A stretch of DNA of 64,000 nt from Streptomyces roseofulvus (GTDB lineage Bacteria; Actinomycetota; Actinomycetes; Streptomycetales; Streptomycetaceae). The DNA lies in the NCBI RefSeq assembly GCF_039534915.1, contig NZ_BAAAWE010000001.1, positions 1 through 64,000 on the forward strand, given 5' to 3'. Of this stretch, positions 36,977 to 45,784 are shown in pieces. The notes beneath the pieces were generated by a model. The model made no database searches, was not told where the DNA came from, and saw only the letters and a list, made by a program, of their open reading frames with translations. Position 1 is the stretch's first letter; each line of letters starts with the position of its first letter. A program made the position numbers and the translations under genes.

Positions 36977-37648
36977 CTAGTTGGCGTGGGCGGTGATGTC
37001 GCCGTGGGAGGTGGTGGCGCGGATGGTGAGGTCGGCGCCGGTGCCCTTGGCGTTCTGCAGGGTGTTGTGGATGCGGCCGTAGGAGGTGCCGGCGTCGAGG
37101 GTGGCGGCGGTGCCGCGGGCGGCGCCGACGGTGATGGAGCCGGACTGGGTGGCGAGGACGACGGTGCCGGTGGTGGCCTCGGTGATGCGGAGGTCGCCGC
37201 GGGCGGTGGTGAGGTCGGCGGGGCCGTTGAGGCGGCCGATGGTGATGTCGCCGTCCTGGAGGGCGAGGCGGACGGTGGCGGCCTCGTCGAGCTTGACCGG
37301 GCCCTGGGCGCTTTCGTAGCTGACGTCGCCGAGGCGTCCGACGCCGCGGAGTTCGGCGCCGGCGGCCCTGGCCTGGACGCGGGAGCCGGCGGGGAGCTGG
37401 ACGGTGACCTCGACGGCGCCGGAGGGGCCGAAGAGCTGGTTCTTCGCCTCGGGGGCGGTGATGGTGAGGACGCCGTCGGCGTAGGTGACGGTGGTGTCCT
37501 CGGCGGCCTTGACGTCGCGGCTCTTGCCGGGGCGGGCGGGGCGGATGTCGACGGTGGCGTCGGCCCGGTCGGCGGCGATGAAGCGGAGGTGGCCGGCGGG
37601 GATGTCGACGACGGTGGTGATCGGGGCGGTGGTGGCGAAGGTCTGCAT
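36977..37648 (-). CDS. DUF4097-family beta-strand repeat protein
   Basis: 223 residues starting MQTFATTAPITTVVDIPAGH. Short strands repeat every 15-20 residues (GDITIGRLNGPADLTTARGD and similar), ending TTSHGDITAHAN, as in the DUF4097 beta-solenoid family. It has no signal peptide and no membrane segment. Related Streptomyces genes usually sit beside a small regulator; none is seen here, but palindromes upstream may be its operator. The biochemical function of the family is not established. Confidence 0.8.
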   Translation of the reverse strand: MQTFATTAPITTVVDIPAGHLRFIAADRADATVDIRPARPGKSRDVKAAEDTTVTYADGVLTITAPEAKNQLFGPSGAVEVTVQLPAGSRVQARAAGAELRGVGRLGDVSYESAQGPVKLDEAATVRLALQDGDITIGRLNGPADLTTARGDLRITEATTGTVVLATQSGSITVGAARGTAATLDAGTSYGRIHNTLQNAKGTGADLTIRATTSHGDITAHAN

Positions 37649-37689
37649 GGTGTGGCTTCTCCCGTGGAGTCGTGGTCGGCGTTTCCGAC

Positions 37690-37830
37690 ATGGGAAAAGC
37701 TACGTTGCTTTCCAGGGTGTGGCAACAAGCACGTTGCACTGGAATGGCATCAGCGCAGGTCAACGTGGGAATTTCATTGCAATGACTGCCGCATTGATGC
37801 AACGGCATACGCCACAGCATTGCAATGGTG
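37690..37830 (-). promoter_or_regulatory. Upstream region with repeated TTGCA palindromes
   Basis: CATTGCAATG, a perfect 10-bp palindrome, occurs at 37775-37784 and 37818-37827. ACGTTGC occurs twice nearer the DUF4097 start (about 37701 and 37732), and GATGCAAC is also present. The cluster lies 50-180 bp upstream of the minus-strand gene at 37648 and is AT-rich for this genome. A regulator with TTGCA half-sites is a fair guess. The rest of 37831-38142 shows nothing coding. Confidence 0.45.
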
Positions 37831-38142
37831 AGACGGTGAACGCCACGGCCGGCAGTGCCGAGCGCAGAGCGCGTCTCACTCGCTGCCCACTCCCCCACAA
37901 GGGAAGATCGCCTGACCGGCTAGGGCGCGCCGCCTCGGTGTCGTGGGTTTACGGCCAACCGCCCGGACCTGGCGCTTCCGTGGGAACGCCGGACGCCTCA
38001 GTGTCGGACGAGCATGACCTGGAGCAGACCTGACGGATCCAGTCCTGATCCCGGCGGTGCCGTACAACCTTCAATGGTCTTCATGGGTCTGGTGCTGATG
38101 GTGAGTGATCGTCACCACCACTTCTGTGCGGGAGGTCCCCCT

Positions 38143-38395
38143 TTGAAGCACCTCAGCCCGGCCGTCGCCCTGGTCCTGGCCGTATCCGCAGGGACCCTGA
38201 GCACGCCGGCCGTCGCGGCCGACGCGGCGGATTGGGCCCAGTCGACAGCCACGGCGGAGACAGGGGCGGAGACGATTGCGCCTCTGGCGATACCCGTCGA
38301 CTCCGTGCTGCTCAGCGCCGGGCAGACCGGCATGCTCAGCCGGACCGGCACAGGTGCCTCGGCCGTTCACCGCTGGACGCGCCTGGCCGACGGAC
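38143..38395 (+). pseudogene. N-terminal fragment of a secreted protein
   Basis: GGAGGT at 38131 sits six bases before a TTG at 38143 that starts LKHLSPAVALVLAVSAGTLS, a clear signal peptide with cleavage after TPAVA. Mature sequence continues (DAADWAQ...VDSVLLSAGQTGMLSRTGTG...HRWTRLADG) to about 38395. Coding character then vanishes as the 610-bp repeat begins. The start of an FG-GAP-type secreted protein is a possible identity, by analogy with the fragment at 62.9 kb. Confidence 0.5.
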
Positions 38396-38490
38396 CCGGG
38401 GAAGCCCCTCGGGCGCGCCCGCCTCCTCGGCACCGACCAGGGGCGATGGGCAGGGACGTGAGGTGGCGGCGCGGTGGCGGCGCGACCAGT

Positions 38491-39100
38491 CGCGCAGGAG
38501 ACCTTGACGACCTGCCCGCCGTGCCGCTGCCCGACACGGAAGCACTTCGCCGCCAGGGTGCACTGGACACGCAGCCGGCGGGCGTGGCGCGGGGCCGGCG
38601 GATCCCCGGGCCGGGCTCCGTACGAAAGCCGGAGCCTCAGGAGGGTCCCGTACAGAAATAGTCGGCGCGGCGCGCACCCCTTGACCACACGGTCTGAGCT
38701 GCAGGTTTGCCCGTCGCCACAAGAGCCTGGAGGCAACCTGCAGAGCAACTTGCAGGGCAACCTGGGGAGCACCTTGCAGGGCAACCCGGGAGGCAACCCA
38801 GCCGGCCGTCCCGGCCACGGGGCCTCGCGGCGGGCGGTACCGGCGAGCGGTCGCCCCGGGCCGTTGACCTGCGGTGGTAAGCGCGGTGGTAAGCCTGGTG
38901 GTGAGCGGGGATCAAGATCGCTCTTCCCCAATTGGGGAAGTCGCCGCTTCCCCTTGCCGCGCGGGTCAGCTGGTGCCGACGGCCTGCGCCTCGCCCACCC
39001 ACGCCGTGAACGCCGTGGCGCGGGTCTCGGTGATCGTGCCGGATTCGCCGAGGGCGGGCGCCTCCCACGTGACGGTCCAGGTCGAGGTGGCGGTGCCCTC
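38491..39100. repeat. 610-bp direct repeat, copy 1
   Basis: It closely matches 51960-52582 in the same orientation, about 13.5 kb away. It contains tandem 12-bp units (GGCAACCTGCAG/AGCAACTTGCAG alternating, 38732-38799), GGTGGTAAGC tandem units (38871-38906) and a perfect palindrome CTTCCCCAATTGGGGAAG (38924-38941). It also contains a minus-strand C-terminal fragment ending EAQAVGTS (38966-39100). The match stops abruptly after GGTGCCCTC. This copy looks like the truncated one, since the coding fragment is shorter here. Confidence 0.8.
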
Positions 39101-39749
39101 CCTGGTCCCGACCGTCAAGGTGTCTCACATGTGAGACACGGGCCCATAGGGGCCGGGTCCGGGCTGCCGGACGGGCCGGCCGCACGCGCCGGGGGAAGAA
39201 CGCGCACGACCAGCCCCAGGAGACGTCCACTTCGCTCCGATCACCCGCCTACCCCCACACCCCGCACACACACGACCACGCCGACCGGCCAGGTCTCCAC
39301 GATCGGAGCGCCAGACGAACAGGCCGGGGCGGACGCGGGGACCTTGGCGGGGTCCGCTGAGCGGCCAGCGGACCGGGCACGCCCGCACGTACCTCGTCGC
39401 AGCGCTGCCGCCGGTGTTCCCTAGGGGAACACCCCCCGAACCGGAGCCCAGGAAGACGACCACTTCCGAAAAATCCGGAGGTGGTGGTCGGAGAAGTACT
39501 CACGCGAGTACCTCCCCGACCTTGATGATCACGAACCAGTTGGTGAATTCGGTAACTGCTGGGGCGCTCCGGGACTGCCGCCGAGCCGGCCGCGAGGGGC
39601 GGGGCACGGCACCGGGGCCGGCGAGCCCCGTCCCGGGGTAGACGCCGGCCGGTACACGGCCCGGGCGGCCGGGTGCGGTGACAGGGCCCTGGGGCCCGCG
39701 AACGAGCCGCAGATTGTCAGAACGGCCGGGCGAGGGCCGGAAGGCGATC
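39101..39749. other. Gene-poor stretch
   Basis: No convincing reading frame on either strand. TGTCTCACATGTGAGACA at about 39119-39136 is a near-perfect palindrome at the end of the repeat. AAACGACCACTTCC-like and GAAGTACTCGCGTGAGTACTTC-like short inverted repeats occur at 39455-39520. It is probably decayed plasmid or element DNA. Confidence 0.35.
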
Positions 39750-39785
39750 CCTCGAGCACCCTTGATCGTTCAAGGGTGCTCGAGG
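39750..39785. terminator. Perfect 16-bp stem-loop
   Basis: CCTCGAGCACCCTTGA at 39750-39765 pairs exactly with TCAAGGGTGCTCGAGG at 39770-39785 over a 4-base loop. It lies 20 bp outside the IS5 element that begins at 39806. It may be a bidirectional terminator, and IS elements often insert near such hairpins. Confidence 0.65.
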
Positions 39786-39895
39786 AGCCCCTCGCGACGT
39801 TCCTAAGGGCTGTCCCGTAAATGATCTACGAATGATGGGCGGTCTGACAGGAGCCCTGGCGATCAGGCCCCTGGGGCAGCGCCTATCATGCCGTC

Positions 39896-40603
39896 GTGAC
39901 GCGCCCCTGGACGGTAGGAAGGATGGCCGATCAGTTCGTCGAGCTGCTCGGAACCGCTCCCGCCAGCGTCGATGGCGGCAAGCTGACGTTCGTCCGGGGA
40001 AGCCTGTGCACCACGCTTTCGATCTGGAAGGACCGCTCCGACCGGTCGGCCTTCGGCTGGAGTGTCCACACGGACTACATCGATCTTCGCGATCGGATGG
40101 ACGGCTTCGGTGGGGTGGGCATCGGGATCGACCACCCCACGCCAACCGGTGATGCAAGTCCGTCCAGCATCCCTCCTGCCGCCTGCTATCCCTGGCCGAC
40201 AGGCAGCGCCCCGCTCGCCCCCGAGATCGCTGCCGGCGTCACTCGCTACGGGCCGTCCTCTCTGCACTTCGTCCGCGACTTTCATGACCTGGGGCTGCTG
40301 CTCCTCGCGGACACCCACGTCCAACGGGGCGGGGTCTGGTCGTTCACACCGGCCAACAACGAGCCGGGACGGCTTGCGAAGGCCATCCTTCTGGCTCGTC
40401 AGTGCGGTGCCCAGGATCTGGAGCGGGCGGCTGTCGCCAAGCTGCGAAACCGCGGCGAGGAACCAGTGCCCCGTCGCCCCGACTACCTCTTCCGACAGGC
40501 CGTCGCCGACTGGGCCAGGCAGTACGCCAAGGCCACCGGCATCGATCTCAGTGACCTGGCCAAGCTCAAGCGAAAGCGCCCCCAGTACCCCGAGATCTCG
40601 TAG
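39896..40603 (+). CDS. Passenger gene of the IS5-family element, unknown function
   Basis: 235 residues from a GTG; an ATG at 39923 preceded closely by GGAAGG is the alternative start (MADQFVELLGTAPASVDGGK). It is soluble with mixed strands and helices, and ends in a basic tail (LAKLKRKRPQYPEIS). There is no transposase, helix-turn-helix or nuclease motif I recognise. It lies wholly inside the IS ends, 38 bp upstream of the transposase and co-oriented, so the two are probably co-transcribed. Confidence 0.65.
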   Translation: MTRPWTVGRMADQFVELLGTAPASVDGGKLTFVRGSLCTTLSIWKDRSDRSAFGWSVHTDYIDLRDRMDGFGGVGIGIDHPTPTGDASPSSIPPAACYPWPTGSAPLAPEIAAGVTRYGPSSLHFVRDFHDLGLLLLADTHVQRGGVWSFTPANNEPGRLAKAILLARQCGAQDLERAAVAKLRNRGEEPVPRRPDYLFRQAVADWARQYAKATGIDLSDLAKLKRKRPQYPEIS

Positions 40604-40641
40604 CTCCACACGACTTTCCAGGCCCGGGAGATGATCTCGCC

Positions 40642-41412
40642 ATGACTGGTGTGATCACGGCATCGGAGCCCCGCTGGATAGGCCCGTTCACCGGGCTGAG
40701 CCCGCAGCAGTTCGGCACGCTCGTCACCGCTCTGCGCAAGGAGGAGGCAGCCCAGGCACGCAAGGGACGACCATGGAGTCTGCCGCTGGAGGATCGCGTG
40801 CTGCTTGTCGTCGCCTACGGGCGAACCAACCTGACACTGCGGCAGCTCGCTCCGCTGTTCGGGATCTCGAAGTCGGCTGCCGACCGCATCATCGACCACC
40901 TCGGGCCCGCCCTCGCTCTGCGCCAGCGCCAGCGGTTCCGCAAGGACACCGTGCTGATCGTGGACGGCACGTTGGTTCCCACCCGCGATCACAGCATCGC
41001 CGAGCGTTCGAAGAACTACCGCTACTCCACCAACCACCAGGTCGTCATCGACGCCGATACCCGGCTCGTCGTCACCGTCGGTCGGCCCCTGCCCGGCAAC
41101 CGCAACGACTGCAAGGCATGGGAGCTGTCCGGCGCGAAGGCCGCCGTCGGCAGAACAACCGTGATCGCTGACGGCGGCTACCGCGGCACCGGCCTGGTCA
41201 TCCTGCACCACCGTGAACGAGGCCAGGCCGAACTACCGGCCTGGAAAGAGGAGCACAACGCCTCCCATCGCAAGGTCCGCGCCCGCGTCGAGCACGCCTT
41301 CGCACGAATGAAGACGTGGAAGGTCCTCCGCGACTGCCGCCTCAAGGGCGAGGGCGTTCATCACGCCATGCTCAGCATCGCCCGGCTTCACAACCTCGCC
41401 CTCGTCGAATGA
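40642..41412 (+). CDS. IS5-family (IS112-like) transposase
   Basis: 256 residues from an ATG. It has a helix-turn-helix (LRQLAPLFGISKSAADRIID), then D in VLIVDGTLVPTRDH, D in VIADGGYRGTG and E in RARVEHAFARMKTW, which is the DDE triad in DDE_Tnp_4-type spacing. It is intact. A decayed second copy with high identity lies at 48395-49167. Confidence 0.85.
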   Translation: MTGVITASEPRWIGPFTGLSPQQFGTLVTALRKEEAAQARKGRPWSLPLEDRVLLVVAYGRTNLTLRQLAPLFGISKSAADRIIDHLGPALALRQRQRFRKDTVLIVDGTLVPTRDHSIAERSKNYRYSTNHQVVIDADTRLVVTVGRPLPGNRNDCKAWELSGAKAAVGRTTVIADGGYRGTGLVILHHRERGQAELPAWKEEHNASHRKVRARVEHAFARMKTWKVLRDCRLKGEGVHHAMLSIARLHNLALVE

Positions 41413-41567
41413 GACACAGGGTCCGATACGCGGTCGGCGTGCCATAGATCATTTACGGGACAGTCCTTAGCCAAGGGTGACGTCATTCCTGGTGAGCATC
41501 TGCGGCATCCAAGATCGTCAACTGCTGCCCAACCTGCGGACAGGAACCGGCTCGATCCCGGCCTGTG

Positions 41568-42668
41568 TCAACAGGACGGTTCCTCACCCGCGGAGTCCTC
41601 GACATGGACGGTGCCGTCCTCGTCGAGGCACGGGTGGAGCGCCGAGGGGGTGTGGGTGCTGGTGTCGGAGGGGCGCGGGACCTCGGGTCCGTCGGGGCCC
41701 CAGCGCAGCAGGCGTCGGGAGCGGGTGATGCGGTAGACGGTGCCGGCCGCTTCGACCTGGTCGCAGCGGCCGGCACGCAGCATGTCGGCGGCCATCGCGA
41801 ATTCCTTGAGCTCCGCAGCTGCCTTGCCGGTGGTGCCGTTGGGCGGGTTGCGGGCATCGATGGTGCGGTCGGCGTTGGTGGGGATCAGGCTGCGGATGCG
41901 GGGTTCCATCCAGGTCAGGGCAAAGTCCAGGGTGCGGCGGGCATCGTGGGCGGTGGCGTGGAGGCTGCTGCCCGCAGACCACTCGCCGTCGCCGGACCGC
42001 TCGGTGATCAGGAACGCCGCCGGCATCAGCAGGACGTCGGGATGGCTCTCCACGGCACGTGCGGAGTCCGCGAGGACGGCGTCGGGGAAGCGGGTGCCGC
42101 TGTAGGCCAGGGAGCGCAGGGCGACTCGCTCCGCTGCCTGCAGCGGGGAGAGGGGCGCCTCGGGGTCGAGGACGAGACCGTCGTCGACCTTCGGGCTGCG
42201 GGCGCCGGGGCCCCAGTCGGGGGTGAGGGGTTCGGGGTCGGTCGGACGTGGGGTTTCGATGGCGCCGCGGCTGTCGACAGCCGCGTACTCCTCTGCCCGC
42301 ACGACCCGGTAGCGGGTGGTGCCCACGGTGAGCTCGTCGACGGGCTCGGTCTCCAGACGGGCGACCGCCGCCAGCAATGGGCGGCGTTCCTCCCGGCTCT
42401 GCGCCTCGTCCTTCGCCCGGAACCAGAGCAGGGAGTTCAGCGCGTCACGGGCATCCTGCGGACAGCCGTGCGCGACCTCGACGACCACCCGCCACCGCCG
42501 CCCGTCCCCCGGCCCCTGGGCGGCGATGCCGAACAGCGGGCCGCGGACCGCCAGACCGCTGTGACGAGCCGCTGCGTCGCGGGCATCAGCCTCGATCGCG
42601 GCCTCGACGGGCTCCACCGGAACCCTCACCACCACCGGCTCTGCCGGCCCCGCGTCCTGTTCGCTCAT
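41568..42668 (-). CDS. DUF5954-family protein
   Basis: 366 residues from the ATG at 42668 (MSEQDAGPAEPVVVRVPVEP). The frame is open 33 bases further up, but that ATG lacks a ribosome-binding site. The core (GPLFGIAAQGPGDGRRWRVV) and LNSLLWFRAKDEA match the DUF5954 family, which is common in Streptomyces and has no known function. It is a soluble protein. It lies next to the right end of the IS5 element and appears intact, so the element inserted downstream of it. Confidence 0.75.
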   Translation of the reverse strand: MSEQDAGPAEPVVVRVPVEPVEAAIEADARDAAARHSGLAVRGPLFGIAAQGPGDGRRWRVVVEVAHGCPQDARDALNSLLWFRAKDEAQSREERRPLLAAVARLETEPVDELTVGTTRYRVVRAEEYAAVDSRGAIETPRPTDPEPLTPDWGPGARSPKVDDGLVLDPEAPLSPLQAAERVALRSLAYSGTRFPDAVLADSARAVESHPDVLLMPAAFLITERSGDGEWSAGSSLHATAHDARRTLDFALTWMEPRIRSLIPTNADRTIDARNPPNGTTGKAAAELKEFAMAADMLRAGRCDQVEAAGTVYRITRSRRLLRWGPDGPEVPRPSDTSTHTPSALHPCLDEDGTVHVEDSAGEEPSC

Positions 42669-42800
42669 GCCCCCATCGTCGCGGCCGCCGTTTGCTCGCA
42701 TCGCGGATTCCGCAAAACTCCGTGTCGCTGCAGCGGAACGCGGCTGGATGCGATCTTGGCCCGCTCTGGAGCAAGGCGGACCACCTCGTCTTCGCCTGGT

Positions 42801-43045
42801 CTACGGCGCCGGCTCGTAGGAAGCGACGGTCGTGGGGCAGTCCTCGGCGAGCCCCAGAAGGGCTTCCCGCTCAACCTCGTCGGCGGCCAGGTCCCAGCGG
42901 AGCTTCGTGCCGACCCAGGTCGCGGCGTAGGTGCAGTGGTAGGAGGAGTCCGACGGCAGCCACTCGGCCGGGTCCTTGTCCGCCTTGCTGCGGTTGGAAG
43001 CCGCGGTGACGGCGATCAGGGTGTCGGGGCTGCCCTGGTCGTTCG
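42801..43045 (-). pseudogene. C-terminal fragment of a secreted HNH (DUF1524-type) nuclease
   Basis: The minus strand reads NDQGSPDTLIAVTAASNRSK, then KDPAEWLPSDSSYHCTYAAT and TWVGTKLRWDLAADEVE, to a stop at 42801. This is the characteristic C-terminus of Streptomyces secreted HNH nucleases of the GmrSD/DUF1524 type, including the asparagine after the HNH histidines. No start or catalytic DH lies upstream, because the sequence changes at about 43048. It is therefore a truncated relic. Confidence 0.65.
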
Positions 43046-43133
43046 CGCATGACTCACGCCGGGCGCGGCTCCACGGCGTCTGCTCAGCTGGCGGGGGAGC
43101 GTCATTCCAAGGGTGCTGTATTCCGAGGCCGTT

Positions 43134-43565
43134 TTACCGGTACCAGTCTCCGGTGGCCTGCAGGGCCCGTTCGATGTACTGGTCCAGGCTGTAGGAGACC
43201 AGGTATCGACTGTCCGTCTCGTGGTCCCAGACGAAGATCTCATCGCGTTGTGGAGTTCGAACGAAGGCGAACTGGTCGCCTCCCCCGTTATCGCCGAAGA
43301 ACATCAGTGGTTCGAATGGCATGTATAGCTCGGTGAAGTCGCGAGTGCTGCGGAGATCCGCGTTGTCCTTCGCGATCCGCTCGGCGCTCCAGACGACGCC
43401 GAGACCGTAGCGCCCTCGCACGCCGTTGCACTCTCGTAGCAGACTGGCCAACTGTGGGGGCAGCGGCTGTCCGAGTGTGCTCTCGACCGCTGCCAACGCT
43501 TCTTCGCCGGCCGGAGCGTCGAGCTCAGCACCGGCCATCGCCTGAAGGATCTGTTCACGCCACAT
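43134..43565 (-). CDS. SUKH (SMI1/KNR4) family protein
   Basis: 143 residues (MWREQILQAMAGAELDAPAG). The pattern of an N-terminal helix, LPPQLASLLRECNGVRGRYG, then the PFEPLMFFGDNGGGDQFAF segment and a C-terminal EIFVWDHETDSRYLVSYSLD, is typical of SUKH proteins. These are often immunity proteins for polymorphic toxins. No toxin gene is adjacent. The start codon lies 12 bp from the neighbouring integrase relic. Role as an orphan immunity protein is inferred. Confidence 0.75.
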   Translation of the reverse strand: MWREQILQAMAGAELDAPAGEEALAAVESTLGQPLPPQLASLLRECNGVRGRYGLGVVWSAERIAKDNADLRSTRDFTELYMPFEPLMFFGDNGGGDQFAFVRTPQRDEIFVWDHETDSRYLVSYSLDQYIERALQATGDWYR

Positions 43566-43577
43566 CGAAGAAGCTTC

Positions 43578-43870
43578 TCAGACGCCAGGATGCAGGATCG
43601 CCCCAGGTAAACCCGGGCGATCCGACTTCTGCGCCTGGTGCTGTCTGCCTGTTCGGTCCTGCCCCTGGTTGCCGGCCTCGGTGCGTGCTTGGAGGTATGC
43701 GGTCCAGTCGGTGACGGCGCGGCGGCGCCACTGGACGGCTGTGATCGGGTGAAGGCCGAGCATCGGGCCGAGGACCGCGGGCGAGAGGCCGCATGCTAGG
43801 GCCACGAGTGTGGTGGTTCGGGCGGGCCGGTTGGGGATGTGCTGGGCGGCCAGGCGTCGGCTGAGGGCGG
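43578..43870 (-). pseudogene. C-terminal relic of an integrase/recombinase-like protein
   Basis: The frame reads RLAAQHIPNRPARTTTLVAL, then ACGLSPAVLGPMLGLHPITA and VQWRRRAVTDWTAYLQAR. The sequence resembles the C-terminus of actinobacterial tyrosine-recombinase-like proteins found on plasmids. No start lies upstream and the similarity ends near 43870, where a Y-family polymerase fragment begins on the other strand. Identification is tentative. Confidence 0.4.
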
Positions 43871-43903
43871 GGGGCCGATCCTCGGACGATCACTGCGCAC
43901 CGC

Positions 43904-44359
43904 ATGCCCGAGTCGACCAGCGCCCACACCGCCTTCCCCTGGGACGAGACCGACGCCGCGAGCGTGCGCGCCGCCGTGCTCAGCCTCGTGGTCACCGTCG
44001 GCGAGCGGATTCGGCGCCGCGACCAGGTCGCCCGGAAGGTCAACCTGACCATCGGGCTCGCCGGCGGCGCCAGCGTCTCCCGGACCCGCACGCTGCCTGC
44101 CGCGTCCGGACACACGGAGGACCTCCGCAGCGCCGCCTATCGGATCCTCGACGGCATGGCGCTCCAGCGTGCGCGGGTACGGCGGATCGTCCTCACCGTC
44201 GAAGACCTCACCGCCGCCGGCGAAGGCCCCGGCACCCAGATGTCCCTCGACACCGAACGCGAGGCCAGACTCCGCATCGAACCCGTCCTCGACCGGCTCA
44301 ACACCCGCTGGGGCCACCCCGTCGCCAAACCTGCCGCCGACTACCGCCACGCCTCCTGA
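43904..44359 (+). pseudogene. Little-finger fragment of a Y-family DNA polymerase (DinB-like)
   Basis: The 151-residue frame holds only the C-terminal domain. The sequence FPWDETDAASVRAAVLSLVV, then RTLPAASGHTEDLRSAAYRI and ALQRARVRRIVLTVEDL, ending RWGHPVAKPAADYRHAS, matches the little-finger end of Streptomyces DinB/ImuB-type polymerases. The palm and fingers with the catalytic DE are absent. The ATG at 43904 is probably not a real start. Confidence 0.65.
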
Positions 44360-44606
44360 CATCGCTAGACGGAGCTCCGGACGCGCGCTAGCACTCGCTC
44401 GGGGAGATTCGAGGATCGGCGCGCCGCCCGGCGGGACGACGGTCCTGTACGTCGCCCACCGCGACCGTACGAGACCCATGCTCGGGGCGCAGCTCCTGAT
44501 GGACCGCCAGAGGGCAGGCCCTGGCCCTCGGACTTTCCACGGCTGTCCTGGAAGCCGGGCAGACGGCGCCCGCGGTGTCCCAGATGCTCTACGGTCCTCG
44601 GACCGG

Positions 44607-45098
44607 CTACTGGTCGGCCACCACGGGGAGGACCGTCGCGCGCTTCCAGGCGGTCAACTGCGCGTCGTCCACGGGCTTCATCTCGCCGTGGAAGAGCAGC
44701 GACTGGCCGTTCTCGACAGTTCCCCGCCAGGCCTGTGTGGCGAACACGTAGGTTTCGCCGTCGGTAAGCCTCTGGGCTGGTTCCTCGTCCGGCGCGTACG
44801 TGACGCGCACTGTGCCGCGTACGTCCCCGCGCAGCACCGAGACGACGCTGACCCGGTAGATGTCGGTCATCCAGTGCTCGAGCTCCCGCCGTTCCTCGAA
44901 TGCCTCCACGCGCCCAGTGAAGACGTCCTCGGCGTGCGGTGCGGTGCCCGCCGGGGTGTGGGCGTCGTAGCCGCGCAGCACGTGCCCGGAGCCGACCTGG
45001 CTCTCCATGTGCTGATAGGCGAACCAGCCGCCCAGCGCCAGAGCGCCGGCGGTCATCGCACCCGCGGCCGCGGCGACAGCCTTCTTGTTCATGGTCAT
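44607..45098 (-). CDS. Membrane-anchored hypothetical exported protein
   Basis: The ATG at 45098 shares ATGA with the stop of the upstream protease-like gene, so translation is coupled; longer starts add two residues. The N-terminus MTMNKKAVAAAAGAMTAGAL with GGWFAYQHME is a signal anchor. The mature part is beta-rich (DVFTGRVEAF...VSVVSVLRGDVRGTVRVTYA...GETYVFATQA), resembling small exported domains that sense or inhibit. Pairing with a metalloprotease suggests a chaperone, substrate or inhibitor; this is inference. Confidence 0.65.
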   Translation of the reverse strand: MTMNKKAVAAAAGAMTAGALALGGWFAYQHMESQVGSGHVLRGYDAHTPAGTAPHAEDVFTGRVEAFEERRELEHWMTDIYRVSVVSVLRGDVRGTVRVTYAPDEEPAQRLTDGETYVFATQAWRGTVENGQSLLFHGEMKPVDDAQLTAWKRATVLPVVADQ

Positions 45099-45478
45099 CC
45101 CCACAGTGCGTGATACGCCTTGATGTCGGTCTGCTCGGTGGGACCGTCGATCTCCTTACCCGAGATGTGGGAGTACTCCGTCCACATCATCGACGGGTAC
45201 ATGCCGTTGTACGGCTTGTGGCAGAAGCCGAGCGCGTGCCCCAGCTCGTGCGCCGCGACCCGCCGGCGGTGCTCCGTCGAGCCGAGGCACTTGCCGTCGT
45301 CCAGGTAAGCGCGGTTGAACCACAGCTGGTCCGTGCCGGTGTTCGGGTCCCACCGGCCGTAGACGAGTTTCCAGCCGTTCGCGGTCTGGTGGGTATCGCT
45401 CCACTCCAGGTCCGCGTAGCTGGAGGCTCCATCGGGCTTGATCTTGGGGAAGATCGTGCTGTAGGTCGCGGCGAGCAC
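45095..45478 (-). CDS. Matrixin-like zinc metalloprotease, probably 5'-truncated
   Basis: 127 residues with the zinc motif HELGHALGFCH (HExxHxxGxxH) at about 75-85 and a methionine shortly after (NGMYPSMMWTEY), as in metzincins. Matrixins are secreted, yet this frame starts VLAATYSTIFPK with no signal peptide. An in-frame TGA lies about 25 bases upstream of the GTG, so the export signal seems lost. It is coupled to the membrane-anchored protein gene downstream. It may be an inactive relic or expressed only inside the cell. Confidence 0.6.
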   Translation of the reverse strand: MLAATYSTIFPKIKPDGASSYADLEWSDTHQTANGWKLVYGRWDPNTGTDQLWFNRAYLDDGKCLGSTEHRRRVAAHELGHALGFCHKPYNGMYPSMMWTEYSHISGKEIDGPTEQTDIKAYHALWG

Positions 45479-45784
45479 TGAGCTTTCACGGAAGCGCGGT
45501 CAGAACCAGGTTCAAAGAGCGCCATCAGGGTGCCTCGCCGTGGTGGGCATCCTCCCGGGCCGGGGCGAGTCACGCGGGTCAGTCGGCGAAGGTTGGCCGA
45601 CGGGTGACCAAAGGCAGGCTGACTGCGACGGTCTCAGGTGGCCCCCGCTGGAGCGCTACTGGCTCCGGCCGGCGCAGCAGGGGAAGGGATCTTGGCGCAT
45701 CTCTCCACGTAAGCCTGTTGCCCTGCCCGTTCGGGCACCTTGCGCTGTCCGGTAGGGGGCCGCGTACCGGACAGCCGGATAGGG
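45479..45784. terminator. Gap with stem-loop terminator at 45745-45774
   Basis: No gene is evident. CTGTCCGGTA at 45745-45754 pairs with TACCGGACAG at 45765-45774, placed just 3' of the minus-strand acyl-CoA synthetase gene, so it is that gene's likely terminator. Confidence 0.6.

Larger units (their letters stand above)
39806..41467 (+). mobile_element. IS5-family element carrying a passenger gene
   Basis: The left end AGGGCTGTCCCGTAAATGAT at 39806 is matched, with one early mismatch, by the complement of the right end at 41467 (ATCATTTACGGGACAGTCCT). TA at 39804-39805 and TA at 41468-41469 form the 2-bp target duplication expected of IS5-type elements. Between the ends lie a 235-residue gene of unknown function and a complete transposase, both rightward. 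At 1662 bp it is longer than a typical one-gene relative because of the extra gene. Confidence 0.8.

Noticed and set aside
38071..38931. Minus-strand frame conserved between the two 610-bp repeats (also 51349-52242)
   Set aside because: Conservation is explained by DNA duplication; there is no ribosome-binding site or recognisable protein, and the tandem 12-bp units dominate it.
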